Of a stretch of DNA of 64,000 bases, positions 46,800-53,859 are shown piece by piece. A model generated the notes under the pieces. That model had not been told where the DNA came from. It saw nothing but the letters and a program-made list of their open reading frames with translations, and did not search any database. Location of the stretch: contig JARHXX010000004.1 of NCBI GenBank assembly GCA_029269125.1, positions 124,001 through 188,000 of the forward strand, written 5' to 3'. This DNA is from Kiritimatiellaeota bacterium B1221. GTDB lineage: Bacteria > Verrucomicrobiota > Kiritimatiellia > SS1-B-03-39 > UBA6053. Numbering within the stretch: position 1 is the stretch's first letter; the number at the start of each line of letters is the position of its first letter. Both the position numbers and the translations under genes were made by a program.

Positions 46800-46946
46800 G
46801 AGAATGGGAAGGCAGAGGTGGGGCGGATGGATTCGAATTTCTATGTTATGGGGAATGTCAGTTATATATTCAAAAGCTGTGGGGCGAGGAAAATAGAAAA
46901 CACGATGCACATTCCGGTCTGGAATATATAAAATGGCTTAATTATG

Positions 46947-46976
46947 TTGACATTATGCTTAGATGCTAGGTAGCAT
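46947..46976 (+). promoter_or_regulatory. Candidate promoter of PEP-CTERM gene
   Basis: TTGACA (46947-46952) and TAGCAT (46971-46976) with an 18-base spacer, ending 33 bases before the start at 47010. The -10 match is moderate. Confidence 0.5.
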
Positions 46977-47009
46977 TTGGCGGTTAAAATTTAAATGAAA
47001 GAGAAAAAT

Positions 47010-47999
47010 ATGAAGAATCCCCCCCTGAACTCTATAATGTTTCTGATGCTCATGGCGATGACGCAAATGGTGTCTGCACAAGCGGTGACCCTCACTGCGG
47101 ATGACCCGGCCGGGAAAAGCAGTTTTACCTCCGGGGTACGCTGGAGTGATGGACTGGCACCCTCCGCTGGAAAGGACTATGTGGTGGATGGTACAAACAG
47201 CAGTTCGGATGCGATGAGAAGCCCGGGTTCATCCTCTTCTTCGGGAAGTCCGTATATCCAGACCGCAACATTTGCCGGTGACTCGCTGACCTTGCAGAAC
47301 GGTGGACTTCTCTCTTTAAAAGGGTCTAATTATAACAACCGTGTGGTGATTGATAATCTGATTTTAGACAATGGAACTGTGGCCGCGAACCAACCCAACA
47401 CCGTCCCGCTATTTGAAGGCAATATCCACTTGCTCAGTGGAGGGGGGATTATTGATCTGGATAATGGAGACCGGGGAATCGCTCTAAAATCTGTGGTGAC
47501 GGGTACCGGAGCCCTGTCCCTGGTCACAGGTACCGGTGGCCGGCCCATCTCCTTTGAGTCGGTTTCGGCCAACACCTACTCCGGAGGCACCTATATTACC
47601 GGTTCCCGGAGCAGTAATTATCTGAATGTGAAAAACGATGGCATTTTCGGTACCGGTGATGTGTTTCTAGACAGTACAGTTTTGATCAGCATTGGCAGTG
47701 GGACCACGCATGATTACATTAACGACAGCGCCATGCTGAGTTTTGATGGCGGCACGTCCTCAATCTTTTTGGACTTTGCCGGCACCGACACCATTGGTGC
47801 GTTGTCTTTTGATGGCGGCAGTACTTTTGCCGCAGTGGGCACCTGGGGGGCGACCGGTTCCGGCGCCGCCAATATTGATGACACCCGTTTTTCCGGAACC
47901 GGGGTATTAAATGTTATTCCTGAACCTTCCTCTGTGATGCTGGTCGCCATTGCCGCATTCAGCTTTGGGATCCTGAAGATCCGTAAACGCAGGAATTAA
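47010..47999 (+). CDS. PEP-CTERM protein with autotransporter-type beta-strand repeats
   Basis: A 329-residue secreted protein. The start at 47010 (MKNPPLNSIMFLMLMAMTQMV) has AAAGAGA about six bases upstream; an alternative start is 46995. The signal peptide ends at VSAQA. The body resembles the passenger-associated beta-strand repeats common in verrucomicrobia (NTYSGGTYITG, LNVKNDGIFGTGDVFLDS, DTIGALSFDGGSTFAAVGTWG). The C-terminus has IPEPSSVMLVAIAAFSFGIL then KIRKRRN. It would be exported, and sorted by an exosortase. Molecular function is unknown. Confidence 0.88.
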   Translation: MKNPPLNSIMFLMLMAMTQMVSAQAVTLTADDPAGKSSFTSGVRWSDGLAPSAGKDYVVDGTNSSSDAMRSPGSSSSSGSPYIQTATFAGDSLTLQNGGLLSLKGSNYNNRVVIDNLILDNGTVAANQPNTVPLFEGNIHLLSGGGIIDLDNGDRGIALKSVVTGTGALSLVTGTGGRPISFESVSANTYSGGTYITGSRSSNYLNVKNDGIFGTGDVFLDSTVLISIGSGTTHDYINDSAMLSFDGGTSSIFLDFAGTDTIGALSFDGGSTFAAVGTWGATGSGAANIDDTRFSGTGVLNVIPEPSSVMLVAIAAFSFGILKIRKRRN

Positions 48000-48100
48000 A
48001 CCCCGGCCACACATTCTGTCAGTCCCTCCCCCCATTCCTTGTGAAGGGCCTGTTGATTTATTCGAAAAGTTTCTATTTCAGCAAGAAATTATTGACGAGA

Positions 48101-48156
48101 TGTCCCTGAAAGGGACGGTACAACGTAGCCGAGGGTTGAGGCTGCGAAACCCTCGG
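48101..48156 (-). repeat. Dispersed palindromic repeat, inverted copy
   Basis: Read on the minus strand: CCGAGGGTTTCGCAG, CCTCAACCCTCGG, CTACGTTG and CCCTTTCAGGGAC. It is an inverted version of 48274-48336 and matches 36864-36935. Confidence 0.6.
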
Positions 48157-48273
48157 AAGCGTAGAAAAACAGAAGAAGCCTGTAGGGCTTACGCACCTAA
48201 TGTCCACCCAAAATCAAACATCAAAAAAATGCATAACCCCTTCATGGTAAGTTATTTATATGGTTATGAATGC

Positions 48274-48336
48274 CCAAGGGTTTCACAGGCTCAACCCTTG
48301 GCTACGGTGAGCCAAGTCTTTCAGACTTCGAAAAAA
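48274..48336 (+). repeat. Dispersed palindromic repeat, direct copy
   Basis: Reads CCAAGGGTTTCACAG, GCTCAACCCTTGG, CTACGGTG and GTCTTTCAGACTTCG. With the inverted copy 118 bases away it forms a REP-doublet-like arrangement. Confidence 0.6.
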
Positions 48337-48622
48337 ACTTGCGGGTAAAAGCTTTCGAACCATTTTAATTTATCGATATATTTTTCGAGAAAAATTTTCT
48401 GTTTTCGAATAAATCAACAAGCCCTGAATGGGGGTTTTTGTTTTGACCCGGTTCGGTTGTTCAGGAGAAGGCAAAAAGCTTCACGAATTCGCTTTAAAAC
48501 CAGCGGAGAAAGTTCATTTAAAAATGTGGGATAATCTTCGTATATGTGGTTATTGTTGGTTTTATCCCACAATCGATTTTTTTCAGTTGTAAAGAATCGT
48601 CCGATCAACGAAAACAGTCCGC
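48337..48622. other. Upstream region of BMC operon
   Basis: No gene; AT-rich and likely to contain the promoter of the BMC operon. An inverted repeat at 48525-48571 is listed separately. I could not pick a convincing -35/-10 pair. Confidence 0.5.
48525..48571. promoter_or_regulatory. Candidate operator of BMC operon (inverted repeat)
   Basis: Perfect 10-bp arms TGTGGGATAA (48525-48534) and TTATCCCACA (48562-48571) are separated by 27 bases. A related TGTGGTTAT lies between them. The site is 52-98 bases before the pduL start codon, so it may bind the regulator that senses the sugar substrate. Confidence 0.5.
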
Positions 48623-49306
48623 ATGTCAAACAAAGCCGCAGAGATGAACCGACAATCCATTGAGGCCCGGGTGCGGGCAAAAGTATATGCTTCCATGGGA
48701 TTACCGATCCCCCGGAAGGTAAATGCACCGAATCCTTTGTTGGTGAATATAAGTGCGCGGCACGCGCATTTAACCCAGGAGGCTGTCGAAAAACTCTTTG
48801 GGGCCGGGCATCAGTTAACGGTGAAAAAATGGTTGTACCAGGAGGGGTATTTTGCCGCCGAAGAAATGATTACTTTGGTGGGCCCGCGTAGTCGGGTGAT
48901 CTCCAATTTACGAATTCTGGGGCCCTGCCGGGATGTGAATCAGGTCGAATTGGCTTATACCGACGCGATTGCTTTGGGCATACGCAATGTGCCGACCCGG
49001 ATCTCCGGTGATGTGAAGCATTCGGCACCCGGTTTAATTATGGGACCCAAAGGATCCATCGAACTGGAAGAAGGCATCATCCGCGCCGCGCCGCATGTGC
49101 ACATGAGCCCGGCGGATGCCGAATTTTACGGAGTGGTCAACGGTGACATGATGCGTCTCAAAATTGGCGGACCACTGGCCATGACCTTTGACAAGGTGCA
49201 GGTACGGGTGGGCGAGGGCATCAAGCTGGAAGTCCATATTGATACCGACGAAGGCAATGCCTGCAATTTGCAACCGGACACCCCCTGCGAACTTTTAAAG
49301 AACTAA
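48623..49306 (+). CDS. pduL: Phosphate propanoyltransferase (PduL), BMC-associated
   Basis: A 227-residue phosphotransacylase that converts acyl-CoA plus phosphate to acyl-phosphate plus CoA inside the microcompartment, recycling CoA for the aldehyde dehydrogenase. The two zinc-binding motifs are seen: VNISARHAHLT (His47, His49) and HVHMSP (His158, His160). The N-terminal 28 residues (NRQSIEARVRAKVYASMGLP) form an amphipathic helix likely to be an encapsulation peptide. It is the first gene of the BMC operon, 61 bases ahead of the first BMC-H gene. With lactaldehyde as aldehyde substrate the acyl group would be lactyl rather than propionyl, which is inference. Confidence 0.93.
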   Translation: MSNKAAEMNRQSIEARVRAKVYASMGLPIPRKVNAPNPLLVNISARHAHLTQEAVEKLFGAGHQLTVKKWLYQEGYFAAEEMITLVGPRSRVISNLRILGPCRDVNQVELAYTDAIALGIRNVPTRISGDVKHSAPGLIMGPKGSIELEEGIIRAAPHVHMSPADAEFYGVVNGDMMRLKIGGPLAMTFDKVQVRVGEGIKLEVHIDTDEGNACNLQPDTPCELLKN

Positions 49307-49367
49307 CTGAAACCAACAACAGGTTCCGCAACCGCGGGACTTAAACTGTAAAGAAAAGGACAAACCT

Positions 49368-49637
49368 ATGAGTGATTCCCTGGGAATTATTGAAACCAAA
49401 GGCCTGGCAGGCAGCATTGAAGCAAGCGATGCCATGGTGAAAGCAGCCGGCGTCGCGCTGGCAAAACAAATTCCGATCGGCGGAGGCTACATGACCATCA
49501 CCGTGAAAGGAGATGTCGGATCGGTGAAGGCTGCAGTGGAAGCCGGTGCAGAAGCGGCTTCACGGGTGGGCGAATTGGTCGCTTCCCATGTGATTCCGCG
49601 TCCCCACGCGGACCTCGTAAAACAATTTGGCCTGTAA
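49368..49637 (+). CDS. BMC-H shell protein 1
   Basis: An 89-residue single-domain BMC shell protein forming hexameric facets. It shows the family pattern LGIIETKGLAGSIEASDAM, then TITVKGDVGSVKAAVEAGAEAA and HVIPRPHADL. The region expected to line the hexamer pore reads PIGGGY, unlike GSG in the other two copies, which could change pore size or polarity. It has a good AAGGA in its leader. It lies 17 bases before the second BMC-H gene. Confidence 0.95.
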   Translation: MSDSLGIIETKGLAGSIEASDAMVKAAGVALAKQIPIGGGYMTITVKGDVGSVKAAVEAGAEAASRVGELVASHVIPRPHADLVKQFGL

Positions 49638-49654
49638 AATAAGGAAAATCTAAA

Positions 49655-49933
49655 ATGGCAAAACAAGCATTAGGTATGATTGAAACCGTGGGATTGACCA
49701 CATTGATGGAAGCGGCGGATGCGGCGCTCAAAGCTGCCGACGTCACCATGACCGGCTGGGAGAAAGTCGGAAGCGGAATGTTAACCGGATTTTTCCACGG
49801 CGATGTGGCCGCAGTAAAAGCAGCCCTCGAAGTCGCGGCTGAAGCTGCTGCACAAATCGGGACTGTAAAAGCCATGCACGTGATTCCCCGTCCGCACGAC
49901 GACCTGAGTGGTCTTGGCGCATATATTGGGTAA
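49655..49933 (+). CDS. BMC-H shell protein 2
   Basis: A 92-residue BMC-H protein (ALGMIETVGLTTLMEAADAALKAA and FFHGDVAAVKAALEVAAEAA, ending HVIPRPHDDLSG). The pore segment is KVGSGML, the common GSG type. It lies three bases before the acetate-kinase homologue. Sequence divergence from copies 1 and 3 suggests distinct pores in a mixed shell. Confidence 0.95.
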   Translation: MAKQALGMIETVGLTTLMEAADAALKAADVTMTGWEKVGSGMLTGFFHGDVAAVKAALEVAAEAAAQIGTVKAMHVIPRPHDDLSGLGAYIG

Positions 49934-49936
49934 CCC

Positions 49937-51112
49937 ATGAAAATCCTTGTCGCCAACATTGGTTCCACATCCTTTAAATTCCGTCTGTTTGATTTAGACG
50001 GTGTTGCGGAGCATGTGTTGGCGGAAGGGGGCCTCGAGCGCGTGACCGATCACGGAAGCGCGATTGAGGAAAGTCTGAAAGGGCTGGTGGAGGAGGGGCA
50101 TCTCTCTTCCATCGACGCGTTGGATGCGGTCGGCTTTAAAACGGTTCTCGGCAAAGATCTTTCCGGTTGTGTGCCGGGAGACGATAAGGTGTTAAAAGCC
50201 CTGGACGATTTTATTGAAATTGCGCCGGCGCACAATCCGCCGTATGCGGCGAGTATCCGCTATTTCCGGGATCATTACCCCAATGTGCAACGGGTGGCGT
50301 TATTTGAAACGGCATTCTATCAGTGGGTGCCTGAAGCCACCCGCACGTATGCGCTTCCCAAAAGCTGGCGGGACCTGGGGATTCAGCGCCTGGGTTTCCA
50401 CGGCGCCAGTCATAAATATGTGACCGAACGGGTGGCCGAATTGATGGAACGTCCGGATGTCGCAACCCGGGTGCGCGACTTGTATGTGAAAGGCCCCGGA
50501 ACTTTTACAGGGAAACCTTTTCGAACGGTTTCCTGTCACCTGGGCGGAAGCAGTTCAGTGACGGGAGTACAAAACGGGGTGGCGATGGGCACCAGTATGG
50601 GCTTGAGTCCCCAGTCAGGACTCCCCCAAAACAATCGGGTGGGGGATCTCGATTCCAACGCGCTTCCTTATGCGATGGCGAAACTCGGGATTCCGGTGGA
50701 GGAGGCCCTGCGTCAGATGAACAAAGAAGGGGGACTGCTCGGTATTTCCGGGGTGAGCAATGATCTTCGCGATATCAAAAAAGCCGCCGATGAAGGCCAT
50801 GCCGATGCGCAGTTGGCGATAGAGGTTTTGATAGATTCCATTCGCACGTACATTGGACAATTCATGTTCAAAATGGGCGGCCTGGAAGCGCTGGTTTTCA
50901 CCGCCGGTATCGGCGAACACAATCCCTGGCTGCGGGCTGCAGTGTGCGAAGGACTTGAGGAGTTTGGTTTAAAAATTGACCCCGCATTGAATGAAGTGCT
51001 TCACAGCGAAGGTCCCATCCATGCGGCCGGCTCAAAAATCCAGGTCTGGGTGATCCCCACCAACGAAGAACTGGTGATTGCCCGGGAATCGCAAAGGCTG
51101 CTGAACAAATAA
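49937..51112 (+). CDS. Acetate/propionate kinase homologue, BMC-associated, divergent active site
   Basis: A 391-residue member of the acetate kinase family, which makes ATP and a carboxylate from acyl-phosphate. Conserved pieces: IGSTSFKF (nucleotide-side loop), IAPAHNPP, GFHGASHKYV (His155), NRVGDLD (Arg234), FTAGIGEHN and IPTNEELVIARES. Usual catalytic pieces are changed: the GHRVVHGG motif carrying the catalytic arginine reads GFKTVLGK (66-73), FDTAFH reads FETAFY (Asp to Glu124), and HLGNGSS reads HLGGSSS (201-207). A 15-residue insertion (about 180-195) precedes the last. Position between PduL and the aldehyde dehydrogenase supports an ATP-yielding role on lactyl- or propionyl-phosphate, but altered or lost activity is possible. 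Confidence 0.9.
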   Translation: MKILVANIGSTSFKFRLFDLDGVAEHVLAEGGLERVTDHGSAIEESLKGLVEEGHLSSIDALDAVGFKTVLGKDLSGCVPGDDKVLKALDDFIEIAPAHNPPYAASIRYFRDHYPNVQRVALFETAFYQWVPEATRTYALPKSWRDLGIQRLGFHGASHKYVTERVAELMERPDVATRVRDLYVKGPGTFTGKPFRTVSCHLGGSSSVTGVQNGVAMGTSMGLSPQSGLPQNNRVGDLDSNALPYAMAKLGIPVEEALRQMNKEGGLLGISGVSNDLRDIKKAADEGHADAQLAIEVLIDSIRTYIGQFMFKMGGLEALVFTAGIGEHNPWLRAAVCEGLEEFGLKIDPALNEVLHSEGPIHAAGSKIQVWVIPTNEELVIARESQRLLNK

Positions 51113-51178
51113 CCATTTTCCCAATTTCAAATTTTTCAAACTCCAAATTTATAAACAACCCTACAAAGGAACAAAACC

Positions 51179-51475
51179 ATGGCTCAATTAGCATTAGGAA
51201 TTCTCGAAACCAAAGGTCTGGCATGTCTGGTAGCAGGCACCGATGCCATGCTGAAAGCGGCAGATGTGAAAATCGTCGGCCCCATGAAGAACGTGGGCAG
51301 CGGACTGTGCACCGCAATGGTGGAAGGAGATGTCGCCGCGGTGAAAGCTGCCATCGAAGTCGGCACCCAGACCGCCTCCGAGCTGGGTGAAGTGGTGAGC
51401 ATGCAAGTGATCCCCCGTCCGCATGAAGAAGTCTCCGCGATTTTGCCCCGCGCAACCGCTGCTGCCAAGAAGTAA
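51179..51475 (+). CDS. BMC-H shell protein 3
   Basis: A 98-residue BMC-H protein (LALGILETKGLACLVAGTDAML, VEGDVAAVKAAIEVGTQTA and QVIPRPHEEVSAIL). The pore segment is NVGSGLC. The C-terminal tail ATAAAKK is slightly extended. A good ribosome binding site (AAAGGAAC) precedes it. It lies three bases before the first BMC-P gene. Confidence 0.95.
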   Translation: MAQLALGILETKGLACLVAGTDAMLKAADVKIVGPMKNVGSGLCTAMVEGDVAAVKAAIEVGTQTASELGEVVSMQVIPRPHEEVSAILPRATAAAKK

Positions 51476-51478
51476 CTT

Positions 51479-51796
51479 ATGTTTCTTGCACGCGTGATCG
51501 GGCAGGTTGTGTCCAGTAAAAAAGACGAAGCGATGCAGGGGCGCAAGCTCCTCATCCTTCGCCCCATGCTGGTGGACGAATCCAATCCGGCGCAATTGCG
51601 TCCGGGATCTAATACGGTGGTCGCCGTGGATGCAATCGGCGCCGGCGTGGGAGAGCTGGTGATGTTTGTGCAGGGCAGCTCCGCCCGTAAAGTCAAAAGC
51701 CTTTCCCCCTGTCCCATTGATGCGGCCATTACCGGCATTGTGGATGCGGTGGATGTGCTGGGTGAAAATATTTTTAAATCTTCAGAAGAGTCTTAA
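51479..51796 (+). CDS. BMC-P (EutN/CcmL-type) vertex protein 1
   Basis: A 105-residue pentameric vertex protein. It starts MFLARVIGQVVSSKKDEAMQG and has LLILRPML and VVAVDAIGAGVGELVMFVQGSSAR as in EutN/CcmL. It would cap the twelve vertices of the shell. Ribosome binding follows directly from the BMC-H stop codon. Confidence 0.95.
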   Translation: MFLARVIGQVVSSKKDEAMQGRKLLILRPMLVDESNPAQLRPGSNTVVAVDAIGAGVGELVMFVQGSSARKVKSLSPCPIDAAITGIVDAVDVLGENIFKSSEES

Positions 51797-51821
51797 TTTT
51801 TAGACTGAAGGAACTTTTTTT

Positions 51822-53273
51822 ATGAAACAACAGTTAAGCGAAGACCTGGTCCGCAGTATTGTGGCTGAGGTGATGCAAAATTTACAAGCCAACCCGGCGG
51901 GAGCTTCAGATTGTGGATGCAAACTGAAATCTCACTCTGCCGGTAATTTGGGTGTATTTCAAGACGCGAGTTCAGCCGCCGCTGCCGCGAAAGAAGCGTT
52001 TGGCGCTCTGCGGAAAAAAGGGGTGGCCGGTCGCGTTAAAGTGATCGAGATTGTGAAAAAGATCTGTACCGCCAAAGATGAAGAGTGGGGCAAACTTGAA
52101 TTTGCTGAAACCAAAATCGGCCGCTTGGATCATAAAATTGCGAAACTGCAGGGGATCAAGGATCTCCCGGGGATTGAATGGTTACGTCCCTACGGGATGT
52201 CCGGTGATCACGGGATCTCCATGGAAGAAAACACCCCCTTTGGGGTGGTGGGAGCCATTACCCCGGTGACGCATTCAATTCCGACTTTGTCCTGTAATGT
52301 GATCAACATTGTTGCGGCCGGAAATACCGTGGTGTTTAACGCCCATCCGGGGGGGGCCAAATGTGCGGTCACCGCAGTCAAAACCTTCAATGCGGAAATT
52401 GAACGCGAATTGGGCATTCCGAATATCATTACCATCATTGAAAAGCCTTCAATTGAAAGTTTTAATGAACTCTGCGCCAGCGATGACGTGAACTTGTTAG
52501 TAATCACGGGTGGACCCGGGGTGGTGGATGCCGCCATGAAAAGCGGCAAACGTGCGATTTGTGCCGGACCCGGGAATCCTCCGGTGGTGGTGGATGAGTC
52601 TGCGCACCTGGATAAAGCCGCCCGCGACATTATTTTCGGAGCTTCATTTGATAACAACCTGCTTTGCATCGGCGAAAAGCAAATCTTTGTTTTGGATAAG
52701 GTGTACGATGCGTTCATTGCGGAATTCAAAAAAGCGGGAGCCTTTCAACTTACTTCAGATCAATTGGAAAAAGTCACGGAAGCGGCCTTCGACATCAAAG
52801 ACGGTGCTGGCGGCTGTTCGCATCCGGTACTGAACCGCGCCTTGGTAGGTGCGGCGCCTGAAAAACTGGCGGAGATCGCAGGCGTACAAATTCCTGCAGG
52901 CACCGAATTGTTGTTTGCCGAAACCGATAAAGATCATCTCTTCGTTATTGAAGAACAAATGATGCCGTTGGTGCCGGTGATCCGCGTGCGGGATATTCAC
53001 GAAGCCATCGCTTTCGCTAAAGAAAGTGAGCATGGCTACAAACATTCCGCCATGATTCATACTTTGAATGTGGAACACATGACTTACATGGCCAAAGAAC
53101 TGGACAGTACGTTGTTTGTGAAAAACGGATCCTGCATGGCGGGGCTCGGGAACGGGGGCGAAGGCTATTCCAGCTTCTCCGTGGCCACCACCACCGGCGA
53201 AGGGATCACCACTCCGCTGACGTTCACCCGCAAACGCCGTTGCGTGATGGTCGATAACCTCAGTCTCATTTAA
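51822..53273 (+). CDS. pduP: CoA-acylating aldehyde dehydrogenase (PduP/EutE type), BMC core enzyme
   Basis: A 483-residue NAD-dependent aldehyde dehydrogenase converting the BMC aldehyde to acyl-CoA. N-terminal residues 5-22 (LSEDLVRSIVAEVMQNLQ) form an encapsulation peptide, followed by a Gly/Ala linker. The catalytic cysteine is Cys282 in DNNLLCIGEKQ, preceded by ENTPFGVVGAITPVTHS and VITGGPGVVDAAM (NAD-binding part). The three genes of the energy module (PduL, acetate-kinase homologue, this enzyme) make it self-contained. Its likely substrate in the PVC BMC is L-lactaldehyde or propionaldehyde. Identification is secure. Confidence 0.93.
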   Translation: MKQQLSEDLVRSIVAEVMQNLQANPAGASDCGCKLKSHSAGNLGVFQDASSAAAAAKEAFGALRKKGVAGRVKVIEIVKKICTAKDEEWGKLEFAETKIGRLDHKIAKLQGIKDLPGIEWLRPYGMSGDHGISMEENTPFGVVGAITPVTHSIPTLSCNVINIVAAGNTVVFNAHPGGAKCAVTAVKTFNAEIERELGIPNIITIIEKPSIESFNELCASDDVNLLVITGGPGVVDAAMKSGKRAICAGPGNPPVVVDESAHLDKAARDIIFGASFDNNLLCIGEKQIFVLDKVYDAFIAEFKKAGAFQLTSDQLEKVTEAAFDIKDGAGGCSHPVLNRALVGAAPEKLAEIAGVQIPAGTELLFAETDKDHLFVIEEQMMPLVPVIRVRDIHEAIAFAKESEHGYKHSAMIHTLNVEHMTYMAKELDSTLFVKNGSCMAGLGNGGEGYSSFSVATTTGEGITTPLTFTRKRRCVMVDNLSLI

Positions 53274-53281
53274 GGCACCGT

Positions 53282-53548
53282 ATGTTACTCGCCCGCGTAG
53301 ACGGATCTGCCACCGCCACCATCCGGCACCCGAGTGCCAAAGGATGGCGTCTGGCGATTTGCCAGCCCATTGATGAGGAGGGGAACGAAATTTCCACCCC
53401 CATCCTGGCCCTGGATGATATGGGAGCGGGTCTGCATCAGCGGGTGATCGTGAGCAGTGACGGGGATACTTTGCGCGATTGGGTGCAGGACCCGAAAAGC
53501 CCGCTGCGCAATATGATCACCCACATCCTGGACGAGGAGGAGGCATGA
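53282..53548 (+). CDS. BMC-P (EutN/CcmL-type) vertex protein 2
   Basis: An 88-residue pentameric vertex protein starting MLLARVDGSATATIRHPSAKG, with LAICQPIDEEG and ILALDDMGAGLHQRVIVSSDG. The stop codon overlaps the start of the next gene (ATGA), so they are translated together. Confidence 0.93.
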   Translation: MLLARVDGSATATIRHPSAKGWRLAICQPIDEEGNEISTPILALDDMGAGLHQRVIVSSDGDTLRDWVQDPKSPLRNMITHILDEEEA

Positions 53549-53859
53549 AAATCGGTCACATTATTGGTCGGGTAACTTTTGGGCATAAACTGGACGCCTA
53601 CAAAGGTGGACGATTTTTTCTGGTGATGCCCGCGACCCGCGAACAATTGGAGCGGGGAGGCTATGAACCGCTGCCCAAAGGCAATTCCCTGGTGGTCTAC
53701 GATGATCTGGGCGCTGATTTGGGTGACTGCATTGCGTTTAGTGAAGGGGGCGAGGCCTGTATGGCCTTTTGTGAAGAAACCCCGGTGGATGCCTACAACT
53801 GCATGATTTTAGATAAACTACATTATACGCCTCCGGCGTTGGAGAAGACCCATGAGTAA
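53545..53859 (+). CDS. BMC-P (EutN/CcmL-type) vertex protein 3
   Basis: A 104-residue vertex protein; the start is set at 53545 because of the ATGA overlap with the previous gene. It reads MKIGHIIGRVTFGHKLDAYKG and SLVVYDDLGADLGDCIAFSEG, then has a C-terminal extension of about 20 residues (TPVDAYNCMILDKLHY). Three BMC-P genes in one locus are typical for PVC BMCs. Its end overlaps the aldolase start by eight bases. Confidence 0.92.
   Translation: MKIGHIIGRVTFGHKLDAYKGGRFFLVMPATREQLERGGYEPLPKGNSLVVYDDLGADLGDCIAFSEGGEACMAFCEETPVDAYNCMILDKLHYTPPALEKTHE

Noticed and set aside
46800..46910. 37-residue extension of the flavin reductase-like protein
   Set aside because: Family proteins begin near MFYTPAQGH; the extra part is AT-rich upstream DNA.
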